A DNA stretch of 64,000 nucleotides from Eucalyptus grandis (taxonomy: Eukaryota; Streptophyta; Magnoliopsida; Myrtales; Myrtaceae), in NCBI RefSeq assembly GCF_016545825.1, contig NC_052621.1:86199-150198 (forward strand). The letters run 5' to 3'. The notes beneath the pieces were generated by a model, which saw only the letters and a program-made list of their open reading frames with translations, was not told the DNA's origin and did not search any database. The number at the start of each line of letters is the position of its first letter. The stretch's first letter is position 1. The translations under genes were made by a program, and so were the position numbers. This document shows positions 1-11,180 of this stretch, in pieces.

Positions 1-1651
1 TAAACCCTAAACCCTAAACCCTAAACCCTAAACCCTAAACCCTAAACCCTAAACCCTAAACCCTAAACCCTAAACCCTAAACCCTAAACCCTAAACCCTA
101 AACCCTAAACCCTAAACCCTAAACCCTAAACCCTAAACCCTAAACCCTAAACCCTAAACCCTAAACCCTAAACCCTAAACCCTAAACCCTAAACCCTAAA
201 CCCTAAACCCTAAACCCTAAACCCTAAACCCTAAACCCTAAACCCTAAACCCTAAACCCTAAACCCTAAACCCTAAACCCTAAACCCTAAACCCTAAACC
301 CTAAACCCTAAACCCTAAACCCTAAACCCTAAACCCTAAACCCTAAACCCTAAACCCTAAACCCTAAACCCTAAACCCTAAACCCTAAACCCTAAACCCT
401 AAACCCTAAACCCTAAACCCTAAACCCTAAACCCTAAACCCTAAACCCTAAACCCTAAACCCTAAACCCTAAACCCTAAACCCTAAACCCTAAACCCTAA
501 ACCCTAAACCCTAAACCCTAAACCCTAAACCCTAAACCCTAAACCCTAAACCCTAAACCCTAAACCCTAAACCCTAAACCCTAAACCCTAAACCCTAAAA
601 ACCCTAAACCCTAAACCCTAAACCCTAAACCCTAAACCCTAAACCCTAAACCCTAAACCCTAAACCCTAAACCCTAAACCCTAAACCCTAAACCCTAAAC
701 CCTAAACCCTAAACCCTAAACCCTAAACCCTAAACCCTAAACCCTAAACCCTAAACCCTAAACCCTAAACCCTAAACCCTAAACCCTAAACCCTAAACCC
801 TAAACCCTAAACCCTAAACCCTAAACCCTAAACCCTAAACCCTAAACCCTAAACCCTAAACCCTAAACCCTAAACCCTAAACCCTAAACCCTAAACCCTA
901 AACCCTAAACCCTAAACCCTAAACCCTAAACCCTAAAACCCTAAACCCTAAACCCTAAACCCTAAACCCTAAAACCCTAAACCCTAAACCCTAAACCCTA
1001 AACCCTAAACCCTAAACCCTAAACCCTAAACCCTAAAAACCCTAAACCCTAAACCCTAAACCCTAAACCCTAAACCCTAAACCCTAAACCCTAAACCCTA
1101 AACCCTAAACCCTAAACCCTAAACCCTAAACCCTAAACCCTAAACCCTAAACCCTAAACCCTAAACCCTAAACCCTAAACCCTAAACCCTAAACCCTAAA
1201 CCCTAAACCCTAAACCCTAAACCCTAAACCCTAAACCCTAAACCCTAAACCCTAAACCCTAAAAAACCCTAAACCCTAAACCCTAAACCCTAAACCCTAA
1301 ACCCTAAACCCTAAACCCTAAACCCTAAACCCTAAACCCTAAACCCTAAACCCTAAACCCTAAACCCTAAACCCTAAACCCTAAACCCTAAACCCTAAAC
1401 CCTAAACCCTAAACCCTAAACCCTAAACCCTAAACCCTAAACCCTAAACCCTAAACCCTAAACCCTAAACCCTAAACCCTAAACCCTAAACCCTAAACCC
1501 TAAACCCTAAACCCTAAACCCTAAACCCTAAACCCTAAACCCTAAACCCTAAACCCTAAACCCTAAACCCTAAACCCTAAACCCTAAACCCTAAACCCTA
1601 AACCCTAAACCCTAAACCCTAAACCCTAAACCCTAAACCCTAAACCCTAAA
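1..1651. repeat. telomere, canonical CCCTAAA array
   Basis: This is an uninterrupted tandem array of CCCTAAA, the complement of the plant TTTAGGG telomere repeat. The C-rich strand reads 5' to 3' away from the end, which is the correct orientation for the left end of a chromosome rather than an interstitial array. A few slippage variants with extra A residues occur near 594-601, 935, 970, 1036 and 1260. The array is otherwise homogeneous, as expected for the telomerase-maintained part. Confidence 0.98.
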
Positions 1652-2540
1652 CCCTCAACCCTAAACCCTAAACCTCAACCTCAACCCTAAACCTCAACCC
1701 TAAACCCTAAACCCTAAACCCTAAACCCTAAACCCTAAACCCTAAACCCTAAACCCTAAAACCCTAAACCCTAAACCCTAAACCCTAAACCCTAAACCCT
1801 AAACCCTAAACCCTAAACCCTAAACCCTAAACCCTAAACCCTAAACCCTAAACCCTAAACCATAAACCCTAAACCCTAAACCCTAAACCTCAACCCTAAA
1901 CCTCAACCCTAAACCCTCAACCCTAAACCCTAAACCTCAACCCTAAACCCTAAACCCTAAACCCTAAACCCTCAACCCTAAACCCTCAACCCTAAAACCC
2001 TCAACCCTAAACCCTAAACCCTAAACCCTAAACCCTCAACCCTAAACCCTCAACCCTAAACCCTAAACCTCAACCCTAAACCTCAACCCTAAACCCTAAA
2101 CCTCAACCCTAAACCTCAACCTCAACCCTAAACCCTAATCCTAAACCCTCAACCCTAAACCTAAACCCTCAACCCTAAACCCTAAACCTCAACCTCAACC
2201 CTAAACCCTAAACCCTAAACCCTCAACCCTCAACCCTAAACCTCAACCTCAACCCTAAACCCTAAACCTCAACCCTCAACCCTAAACCTCAACCTCAACC
2301 TCAACCCTAAACCCTAAACCCTCAACCCGAAACCCTAAACCTCAACCCTAAACCCTCAACCTCAACCTCAACCCTCAACCTCAACCCTAAACCCTAAACC
2401 CTCAACCCTAAACCCTCAACCCTCAACCCTCAACCCTCAACCCTAAACCCTCAAGCCTAAACCCTCAACCCTAAGCCCTAAACCCTAAACCCTAAACCCT
2501 AAACCCTAAACCCTAAACCCTAAACCCTCAACCCAAAACC
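1652..2540. repeat. telomere, degenerate proximal zone
   Basis: The CCCTAAA units are mixed here with CCCTCAA and shorter CCTCAA units (TTGAGGG and TTGAGG on the other strand), often two or three in a row. The first variant unit is near 1652, and the last recognisable units end near 2540, where unique sequence begins. Variant units at the inner edge of a telomere are normally outside the reach of telomerase and evolve by slippage and exchange. One substitution to A (near 1862) and one to G (near 2330) are also seen. Confidence 0.95.
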
Positions 2541-4835
2541 CATTTATTTGTGTTGTGGTAAACTTTTATGATTTTTGGACTTCATTTGGTAAGGTAGTCT
2601 CTGTTGCATTGGGTTAATGTATTGTTGATTTCGTGATTTCCCAATGCATTGTTGTCCAGTGTTAGATTTTATCAAATCAGCCTTAGCTCTTCTAGGGAAA
2701 CTTTCTTCATGAAAGCTATGTCGATATCATGTTATGCACGTCATGATTTTTCAGGAACATTCTGTTGTAGGTTTTGGTTGTGATTGCTTACTTTGGGCTT
2801 TTGGGCTAGTTTGTAGATAAAATTGGGCCATATCATCTCCATGAAATTTGTTCCAAATCCCTTGATCTTCATTGTCGAAAGGTTTCCACCAAATGAATTG
2901 ACCTTTTGATCACATTTTTCTCAATCTGTATGGGAAATTCCCTTCTTTGTACATTGAAATGGCTTTGGTTCATGTGATGTTTCTGATATCAAATGCTTTA
3001 AATTTTTTCAAATATTATGTTTTGGCATAAGAATTCTCATAGTTTTAGACTGTACCGAAAATGTATGATATGCAAGCCCTAGACCGACTTAGACATTTAA
3101 GTACGTTCTGTAATCAAGATGTTCCTTGTCATGGTTTCTTTCAAATTCTTTCCGATGTTCGATTCAACATTGAGCTTATCAAAGTTTGGGTCGTATTTAA
3201 AATGCCTATGATGTTTATGAGTGCATGATATGTGCACCAAACTAGCCTTCACAATTAAAAGCATTCCATAACCAAGATGATCCTTTTTCCAAAAAATCTT
3301 TTTTTTCTCAAAATTCCAAATTTATCTTTTGAAGCATCACACGGACCATTCATGCATAAAACATATAATCCATTAGAAATGCTCATATTTTTTATTAGCA
3401 TGTGCCCATTGAATAAGTGACCCACCAAGGGTGCGCTCACTTGATGATTTGTTGGGAAATAAGGCCCAAAAGGCCTGCCTATGTGTTTAATTCATGCCAA
3501 TGCATGTAGATTTTAGATGTATGTTATGTACGATGTGTGATATTGAAGGAAAAATTTGGGAAATCACCTAGAACATTTCTTAGGGGCTTACAAAGGTTAT
3601 CGGCCATGCAAAAACACAAATGGTCAATAATGGCTATAAGTCATAAAATGAACTGGGTAGGTGTCTAGAGTGACCTACACATGAATTACAAGGACGACCC
3701 CGAGGCTCAAATTTGGTTGATTTTGAACTTGGCTTTGCCTGATTGAAAATTCCTGATCCTATGTCATGCTTTTTGACTATTTTGTCATGTATGGATGTTT
3801 CTTTCCATTGTATGTACCAAATTTTAGTTTCTATTTTAGAACTATATTAAGCCCATGGAGGTTCAAGATCATCGAAACATCAGGATGGCAAAGGTCGATG
3901 TCCACTCCAACTGTACTTTTGTATCCATTTTCCTAATATATGTTTTAAGTTCGTTATTTGTATAAACTTCCGATGATGTGCAGGTTTTATTTCTTGTATT
4001 TTATTTTTGTTAATCTTGGGATGCATGATAGATTTACCATTTTCCATCTACTATCTCGCTCGGTTGTTTACTTGTTGCCCAGCAATTTAAATTTAATTGA
4101 GTGCCTTCTTTTATCTTACATAGAAATAGAATGGCATGAAAATGATCATCCATGTGTGATCACTTAGTTTTGGATTTTCACCCAAAACGTAAAGAAAAAA
4201 AAAAGAACATGCATGGTCACCTTAGGTAACACGACATATTGTTAGGTACCAAAAGGACACTAATGGAAATATTAGCGTAACCCAAGTTCCTAAATCTACA
4301 TATCTAGTTGCTTAGAAATCGAGGGACAACTCCTAACCCTTAAATGGGTTTTCTAGCCGACCCCTAAAAATGAGGCTAGTGGCAACTCCCATCATATTTT
4401 CTAGGTTGTTTTAAACAACTAGTTAATAAGTAAACCTGTCATGAGGGGTATGAGCTTCGATCATGTTCACCTTGGTTTAGCATACCCATTGTAGAAAGTT
4501 CCTAATGGATTAAATGATGCCATCCATGAGGAGTGTGTACTAATGGGAGGGCTACCATGGCAAAGGTACCCTGAGATTTGATATCCATTGCTGACTTTCT
4601 CTTTTGAGGTGTGTTGCTTGCGTGGATATGAATCACAACACTTCTACAGTCACGCAAAGTATGAGCTTGAGAGAGCTCATGACCGTGATCAAGCAAACTC
4701 ACAATTGGTTTTTTTCCCTAAAAGGCGAGGTGATGACACCCTTTTGTGGTTGCAAACCATGAAGGAGCTCTCAAAGTCAAACACCTCTAAATCTAACTTT
4801 CCTCCTTCCTTCCCCTGAGGGATCGGGTTACAACA
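2541..4835 (+). mobile_element. putative 5' LTR or subtelomeric flank of an Ogre/Tat element
   Basis: No convincing gene is visible; the open frames are short and lack any family pattern. The right edge ends in CA at 4835 just before a primer-binding-like site, and the DUF7745 ORF1 and gag follow in order, so at least the right part is probably the LTR of an Ogre/Tat element. A segment at 4349-4392, with a GCCGACCCC-like block followed by TGGCAACTCC, resembles what I recall from LTRs of this lineage. I could not find the left LTR edge, so the boundary with plain subtelomeric DNA is unknown. Confidence 0.4.
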
Positions 4836-4839
4836 TGCT

Positions 4840-4857
4840 TGGTGACTCCGCTGAAGA
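4840..4857 (+). other. primer binding site, tRNA-Arg type, decayed
   Basis: The sequence TGGTGACTCCGCTGAAGA closely matches the complement of a plant tRNA-Arg 3' end, which Ogre-type elements use as primer. It differs by C to T and G to A changes, which is the pattern left by cytosine methylation decay. It lies four bases after a CA that would close the LTR and about 540 bp before the first element reading frame, which is the expected layout. Confidence 0.5.
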
Positions 4858-5393
4858 TTGGTTACTAGATTAAAAGAACTTGAAGCCATTTAAAACTGGT
4901 TCTCGTATTAACTAACCTATCTTATATAAGGTCATCTGCATGTCAAAGTCGCATGGAAAATGACGTGAGTCATAAACCTTATGTTAAATGGTTTTGTAGG
5001 TGGGAGTTATAAGAGGTAGAGTGAGTGTAAACCCCTTGTCTTATATGTTGGGTTATATTGAAGTGTCGATTGTTTACATTTAAATGCATATTTTCAAGTT
5101 TCAACATGACACCGCATACATAACCACAATCAAAAACCCCGATCGCCCAATTTACAATCTATTTTTATTCTTGGGAATAGGGACCTTGAGCCTTAGCATT
5201 CTCACCTTAGGTGTTGAAGTCTCACAGTCCTCATGCGATGTGTGATTTGTGTGTGCCATGGTTTTAGTTAGTAAGACATAGTTCCAATTTTATTATTGTT
5301 ATCTTTCTAAATTTATGAATTTCAATTGCTTAATTTATGCTTTCAACAACAATATATTTTTAGTCATGAATGCTCTGTTAGGTTTAGGCTTAG
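4858..5393 (+). other. leader between primer site and ORF1
   Basis: This stretch of about 540 bp between the putative primer binding site and the ORF1 start holds no recognisable coding segment. It is read as the untranslated leader of the Ogre/Tat element. Confidence 0.4.
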
Positions 5394-5728
5394 ATGGGCA
5401 AGCCCAAAATTGACGTGATCCTCGTACCAAAAAGTCTCAATATCATATGGGAGGATCTCGACCGAAGGCATCAAGATTATGTGGTGAAGAGCATAGGATT
5501 TTTCCTAACCTTATTGAAAGTCAAACCTCGAATCACGATGGTGAAGGCATTGGTCCGTTTTTGGAATCCCGTGACATACACCTTCATGTTTAACCAGTAC
5601 GAGTTGACCCCTATAATTGAGGAGTTTGAGATAGCCATTGGATTAATTAAGGCTTCCCCAAGTTTCGCTACTTCTCCTATTGATAAAAATCCAATCTCTC
5701 TTCTAAACCAATTCCTGAATATCCCTAC
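5394..5728 (+). pseudogene. Ogre/Tat ORF1 (DUF7745-like), 5' part
   Basis: From the ATG at 5394 the frame encodes about 111 residues before the insertion point. It shows the DUF7745-type signature: an N-terminal segment with IIWEDLDRRHQDYVV, then a block FWNPVTYTFMFNQYELTP followed by an acidic IIEEF motif. Proteins of this kind form the extra reading frame upstream of gag in Ogre/Tat Ty3 retrotransposons; their function is not established. The frame is cut by a solo LTR starting at 5729 and resumes at 8831, after the target duplication CCTAC. The open frame continuing to 5762 is LTR sequence read through by chance. Assignment to DUF7745 is from recalled family pattern. Confidence 0.7.
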
Positions 5729-6299
5729 TATGACATCCTTGTTCCAACCTCGATTTTCATAATGAAATTACCTCGGTGAAAAATCTTTGGATGGGATTAC
5801 TATAAGAATCGATAAACTACAAAAGCATCAAAAAGGCTCCTCTAGGGAAAAAATTCAATTTCTCATCAAAGGGACATGGAAATTTGGAGAGTTGGGCCCA
5901 CGCCAACATTGGGTGGCCCATTGGCCACACGCCCAAGTAGAGTGGGGAGCTCATAAGGCCCTCTCTTGGAAGATCTTGGCATTTAATGCATTTAAGTACA
6001 TGAATAATGCATAATGTTTGTAAATGACTAAAATGCCCTTCCTTTTGACTAAAGACGGAAGGGCAAAGTTGGAAAATGGAAAATGAGGGGACGGCATAAG
6101 CATGGGGGCAGCAAATTGAAGGAGTTTGAAGCCAATCTAGCTAGCCTATTTTAAGTCTAGTCACTCAAGTGCAATCTCCTCAGTAATTGTCTTGGATTTT
6201 TCCTTCTTCAAGAAGTCATCTTTACATCAAATGAACCCTAGATTTAGTAGGTTTGAGGGACTTAGGGTGGGAGATGCATTAATGGGAAAAGATCTCCCA

Positions 6300-6575
6300 A
6301 TGTTTCTCTCTCTCCTCTCTCCTCACCATCGGCCTCATCCCCTCTCTCACCCTCATTCTCTCTTATTTTTCTTACTTGGTTGTTTCAAGCTCATTCTCTC
6401 TCTCCCTAGCCTTAACCAAAACCACCATCTCTACTTTCACCACCATTTCAAGCTCGTTCCCTCATTTTCCTCTTGTTTTTCCCCTCACCGACGACCATCA
6501 CCGTAGCTGAGTTTTGAAGCTGACGAAACCACTGTCCAGCCCTCATAGCAGCTCTCTCTCCCTCTTTCTCTCTCA
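6300..6575 (+). other. CT-rich low-complexity tract inside the solo LTR
   Basis: This is a pyrimidine-rich tract with many TCTCTC and CTCACC runs, lying about 150 bp downstream of a TATA-like site in the LTR. Plant LTR leaders often carry such Y-patch sequence near the transcription start. The open frames here (Ser, Pro, His and Leu-rich) reflect base composition and are not called as genes. Confidence 0.4.
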
Positions 6576-6817
6576 CAGTTTGGTCCCCATGAAGCCCGGA
6601 GGCCACCGCTGCCATCCAACCATTGTTCAACTACCATCCAGCCTCCCACGTGCACTATGGAGTCGTGATGAGCAGCTTTCTAGCCTTGCCGCACCTTCCC
6701 CTGATGCTTTACAAAGCTTTGGTTGTGTGAATGGCTTTCTAGCCCTTGATTAGGGTTATCCTTGCACTTTAGAAGTAATTTGAGGCTTGATTATGATTAA
6801 ATGGTGTTTTGTTGATG

Positions 6818-7040
6818 TGATAAGTGAGTGTCATGTGATAAGTGATTATTGGGCTTCGATAAATGGTATTGATAAGTAATTGAGGTTAGTGCGATAGGTT
6901 ATTGAGCTTTAAATGATAAGTTATCAAGTTTAGAGACGATAAGTCATCAAGATTTGGGTGATAAGTTATCAAGTTACAAATGATAGGTTATTAAGTTTTT
7001 GTCAATAAATTATTCTGCTTAGAGCGATAAGTTATCAGGT
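6818..7040 (+). repeat. degenerate GATAAGTTATC mini-array
   Basis: About eleven imperfect copies of a 20-25 bp unit centred on GATAAGTTATC-like sequence occur here, for example near 6914, 6938, 6959, 6983 and 7025. Several copies are near-palindromic (GATAA then TTATC around a central base). The array lies inside the solo LTR, downstream of its CT-rich tract. GATAAG is the core of plant GATA/I-box sites, so the array could bind such factors, but this is inference. Confidence 0.7.
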
Positions 7041-8830
7041 TATGTTAAGTGAAGTTGATATGGTCTTACAAGATGCCATAATAGGATGATAGGCTATTAT
7101 GTGTTATATGTGTTATATGTGTTATGTGTTATATATGAAGTGACGTTGATATAGCATGTTATTAGAGTATGTTATGGTATTGGGATATGTTACATAAATA
7201 AAAGACAAGTTATTGGATAGTTCATAATGGCACGTGATAAGTGACTATGATGATTTTATGTTCAAGTATGATGATTTGACCTACTTTAATGAGTGACCTA
7301 CATGCCATGGACTCGTGATTTACATGGTGCATTATGTGATAAAATATGAAGCATGTGTATGACATTATGGCATATGGTAAAGGTTGCGGCATATCACATG
7401 GGAATCACAATGATTAATGAGAAAGATATGAAATGAATTGTGTGATGGTATGCCCATGTGATCACCTAAGGACCCTGATGCTTTTTACGCGAGGTGTGAA
7501 CCCGTCCTGATGCATTTACTCAGGATGATGTCCGATTTAGTTCAAACGCCCCCAAGTCAACGGGATGTCATTCGTGGATGGATTTAGGAATGAAGCTCCT
7601 TATAGGAATGGCGTCTTGATGCATTTACATGGGACGATGCCATGCTCAATGGGGTGAGAGGATGCCCGATTACGCTAGATGACTGCGAACCTTCAAATTA
7701 GCCTTTGGTCCTGAGTAGGCATAATAATCTGAACATTTTTATGTGAAAAGTGCATAAGATTTGTATGATCAGGTCCGGATTATTGCGTGGCATGGATGCA
7801 TGATTTAACTATATTGCACATTCATATGACTGGCTCAAGATGTGGGAAGTGTTATGGGATTTGCCTATTAGATATATTGATGGCCTTTATTAAGTAGATT
7901 CACTTCCATGTGGATAGATGAAGTAAAGTGAGAGATGCTTCATTATGTTTGTTCCATCAATAGATAATTGCATGTTTAGGCCGCTTCCGACATGAACGAC
8001 TTCCCTATGTGAGGTCTAGGAAGTTCACTCATTGAGTTTTTCTCACTATTATTTGTTGATTGTTTACATGCCCTAAGAATAGCTCAGCCTTTTCGCCGTA
8101 TCCAAGTCGGACTCCTCATAGGGTATAGCTAAGAAATGACCAAGTATTCAATATGGGAGACTAATGCACATTAGATGCGTTATGTCACGACCATCTGAGT
8201 CGACGAGGGACTACCTATTTTAGTGGCTCGCCATTTCGTGGCATTGTACTCATGGGTAGGAGATGAGGGCCATGGTCCCATCCACAGCTTTGATGGTCCA
8301 CTAGGGGCCAAGGACTCAGCGGGAGGCATCCACCGGGATGCCATGGACATGGAAGTTCCTAATGGGAAGGTGTCCCACCTTGAGCTCAACCCCGATATGG
8401 TCGTCAACCCTAAGCCTTGAATTGTGGAGCCCTTAGCTAGTTAGGTGGTAGTGGGGTTAGTAAACCACCCTCATAGTACTAGAGGCGCTAAGTATACCCT
8501 GGACTCCCTTTTGATGAAGGTCATGGCGGCACTTTTAGACTAATCGGATGTGACGAAGCATGTTAGGTTGAAGTTGGCTTGATTGACTTGTTGTATATGG
8601 CTTGTATGTGATGTATGTGATGTTGACCTTGATGCATATATATATAAGTATGCTTTGACTATCCCTACTTTATGATTGATTAGAGATTTGTTTATGCTTC
8701 CATTTGTGCATTATATTGTTATTGCAAATAAATCGGTGACGCCTCTAGGGATGTCGCAAGAAAATAACCAAAAGGAAGGAATATGTCTAGCGTAGGTTGT
8801 CACGTGGCCATAGTGGATCGAGGTGTGACA

Positions 8831-9827
8831 CCTACCGACAAAATTAGAGTCATTCTCAAGGGAAATTTGAATTCTATGCCTTATACCTTCTTTAAACAAC
8901 ATATTCTTATCCTCGAGCCTAAATCCAGGAAACAAATCCTCTGCATCTTGCTCTTCATATTCTTTGGCTTCATAATATTTCCGCATACTCGAAAAATGGA
9001 TCCTTTAGTTACTCACATTGTTAACCAAGTATGTACCTTTAGGTGCCTTTCACACACAATCCTTGCCAAGACCTTCATGTCTTTTAACCAATTCAAAGCG
9101 AATGGACGATAAACTCTTAGAGCCCCATTATAACTTCTCCAAATTTGGCTCAGTTTTCACATTAAAGAATTTGCCCTTCGAATGAGGATCGTTGATGTCA
9201 CGAAACATCATCATTCTATTCTTAGGTTTCACCAAAGAAATGAATTCTTCCCATGATGGTACTTCTCTACATAGTTCCATTTCCTCAAAAATCTCACCTT
9301 GAACTTAATCCAATGCATTGTCCGATGGCTTGGGAATATCGTGGTGCACCTTATTAATGGAGTAGACGACCCACTCCCCCTCGTGGGGTTAATGGGTCTA
9401 ACGTCATATTACCCTTTGACGGTGCTCCACCAATATCATGCACTTCAAACGATCCCGTCAATCCTCAAGTTGAGGTTATACCATATTGATTATTACAATA
9501 AGATCATCGAGGAAAACTAAATTGGCCATGTTGAAGCCGCAATTCAAGCCACTAGTAAGGTTGGGTATTCCCAATCCTCACATCGTGTGGTAGCTGTCAA
9601 CAAATCCGACATGGAGGAATAGATGAGAACCCATCATGCTACAATTGATTATGTCTACTATCAAGTCGAACCTAAGCTCGAAGTTCAACTGCCATACATT
9701 CTTGAACCTTAAGGATTTCGACAAGTTCAAGTTAAGAAACATGAACACAAAGCCTTGGACAATGTAGAGTGCTTGGCCTATGATAACAAGCATCTCGCGC
9801 GATCCTGCCTAGTTCCTAGGATTTTTA
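8831..9827 (+). pseudogene. Ogre/Tat ORF1 (DUF7745-like), 3' part
   Basis: This is the continuation of the ORF1 interrupted at 5728. The frame reads through a hydrophobic block (ILLFIFFGFIIFP), a conserved WLGNIVVH-like stretch and the motif PLPLVGLMGLTSYYPL, in the order expected for the C-terminal half of DUF7745-type proteins. Several in-frame stops occur (after 9110, near 9132, in 9260-9300, at 9518 and further on), so it cannot make a full protein. The two parts together would give about 440 codons, close to my recollection of Ogre ORF1 size. Opposite-strand frames here are shadows. Confidence 0.65.
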
Positions 9828-10235
9828 CTTGACTTTCTTTGTATTTCCCCCTTCCTTGTAAAGATATTTCCATTGTATTTATTTCCTTTTGATTGAAACT
9901 TCCCTATATTCATTTTCATATTACATGTAAAATCGAGTCCCTTTTTAGGCTTTAAATATGCAAGGCTCTATTTCCCTTGTAATTGTTCCATGTAATCAAT
10001 GAAAATATACGAAATTTCATTTTCATGTAATTTTTTAGAAAAGGGGCATTCTAATTAAACATAAATTCTTTTTAGGAAATTTTGATGAGGTGATGTTATA
10101 TGATACTGGGGTCATATACCCTTCTTATCACAATTTTATCTCAAGAAAATATAGAATTGACAAGGTTTGTATTTTCTTGATTTTCTTTCATCTTGTATTG
10201 ATTTGAGTTCCTTTTTTCGCAAAAGGTACTAAATC
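9828..10235 (+). other. spacer between ORF1 and gag
   Basis: This AT-rich, T-rich sequence carries no recognisable coding motif. It separates ORF1 from the gag start and is read as the intergenic spacer of the Ogre/Tat element. Confidence 0.4.
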
Positions 10236-11180
10236 ATGGCTGAAAGGCGTTCCATTGTACATAGTCGCCACCAAGCAAGGATGGAGAGTGAAGATACCCA
10301 CAGATGATGGCATTGTTGACCAAGCTCTCTAATCAAGTCAAGAACTCGATGCCCGTAGCTCCCGTTGCTCCTGCTACAAAATCTTCCCAACATACTTGCT
10401 GATGTGTCGATGATTGACCCCATGGGGAAAGGACCAGTTGATGAGGTTCCTACTCCTACCCTAACAATTATTGGTTTAAAGACTCCATCTAAGAAGACCC
10501 CAATTTCCTATTTTGATAAGGAAAGCTCGAGATGCCTCATGAAGATCAAGGAGTGCTTATGTATGCTACAAGGCTATCGACTTCAAGGATTTGACAAGTT
10601 GTCACCCTTCACCAAAGTGAAAGTACCTGAATTTTACAAAGAGCCCAAGTTCACAAGGAAGTTTGATGGTATTGGGTGCCTGAAGACCCATCTAAAGTGC
10701 TACTTGGGCAAGATGGCCCACTATTCCGACAACCTTCCACTCCTCATCAATTCATTTCAAGATAGCTTGATTGATCCCACTTTGACATAGTTCATTGAGT
10801 TAGATTTGGTGAAGATCCATACCTGGGAGTATCTCGCAGATGAGTTTCTGCAACAATATAAGTTCAACACTGTAATTGCACTGACTTGAGAGGAGCTAGT
10901 CCATGTCGAAAAGAGGAGAACCGAAACATTTAAGGCGTATGTTTAAAGGTTGAGAGCCATCGCATTCAAGTGAAACCTCCTTTCTCCGAGAAGGAAGTTA
11001 TGAAATTATTACTTCAAGCTATACCTCGAGACTTCTTTGAGAAGATGTATAACTATACCTCCATCAACTTTGCCGCATTGGTTGAGTTAAGAGAACGCAT
11101 TGAGAGAATCATTCGAGAGGGAAGACTAGTTGAGACAATGACTTGCAAATTTGCCCAAAAAAAAAAGATAAGGAGTCCGC
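10236..11180 (+). pseudogene. Ogre/Tat gag, disrupted and truncated
   Basis: The ATG at 10236 opens with MAERRSIVHSRHQARM and meets a TGA at 10305. The capsid-like core then follows: a FYKEPKFTRKFDGIGCLKTHL block, matching the pattern in which a substrate region precedes KTHL, then the NSFQDSL block, a WEYLADEFLQQY block and a FKAYV-like block. This is the usual order in retrotransposon gag domains. In-frame stops occur at 10305, 10788, near 10887, 10945 and 10970, with at least one frame change before 10970. The sequence stops exactly at 11180, where the Tekay LTR begins, and the 3' half and pol of this element are absent from the window. Confidence 0.75.

Larger units (their letters stand above)
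5729..8830 (+). mobile_element. solo LTR, Tekay-like Ty3, 3.1 kb
   Basis: Identical 5 bp duplications CCTAC flank this segment at 5724-5728 and 8831-8835, and the ORF1 frame is rejoined exactly across it. The left terminus TATGACATCC matches the start TGTGACATCC of the minus-strand Tekay LTR that begins at 15017, with the usual TG changed to TA. The right terminus ends in GTGTGACA. Similarity to the other LTR continues over the first 45 bases and in an internal stretch at 7640-7720 (TGCTCAATGGGG, then a CTACGCTAG-like block). No protease, RT or integrase coding lies between the ends, so this is a solo LTR left by LTR-LTR recombination. It contains a possible TATA-like TATTTTAAG near 6148, followed by a CT-rich tract. 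Confidence 0.85.

Noticed and set aside
4380..4392. TGGCAACTCC as the primer binding site
   Set aside because: The match stops after about ten bases; the site at 4840 matches over 18 positions and lies just after a CA end.
5787..6014. 75-codon frame directly after the ORF1 5' part, first taken as continuation of ORF1
   Set aside because: It lies inside the solo LTR defined by the CCTAC duplications, and ORF1 continues at 8831.
6192..6753. Ser/Pro/His-rich frames in the CT-rich tract
   Set aside because: Low-complexity pyrimidine tract inside a solo LTR.
8183..8830. TGTCACGACC at 8183 as a possible LTR start paired with the end at 8830
   Set aside because: Flanking bases do not form a duplication (CGTTA against CCTAC), while the 5729 start gives a perfect one.
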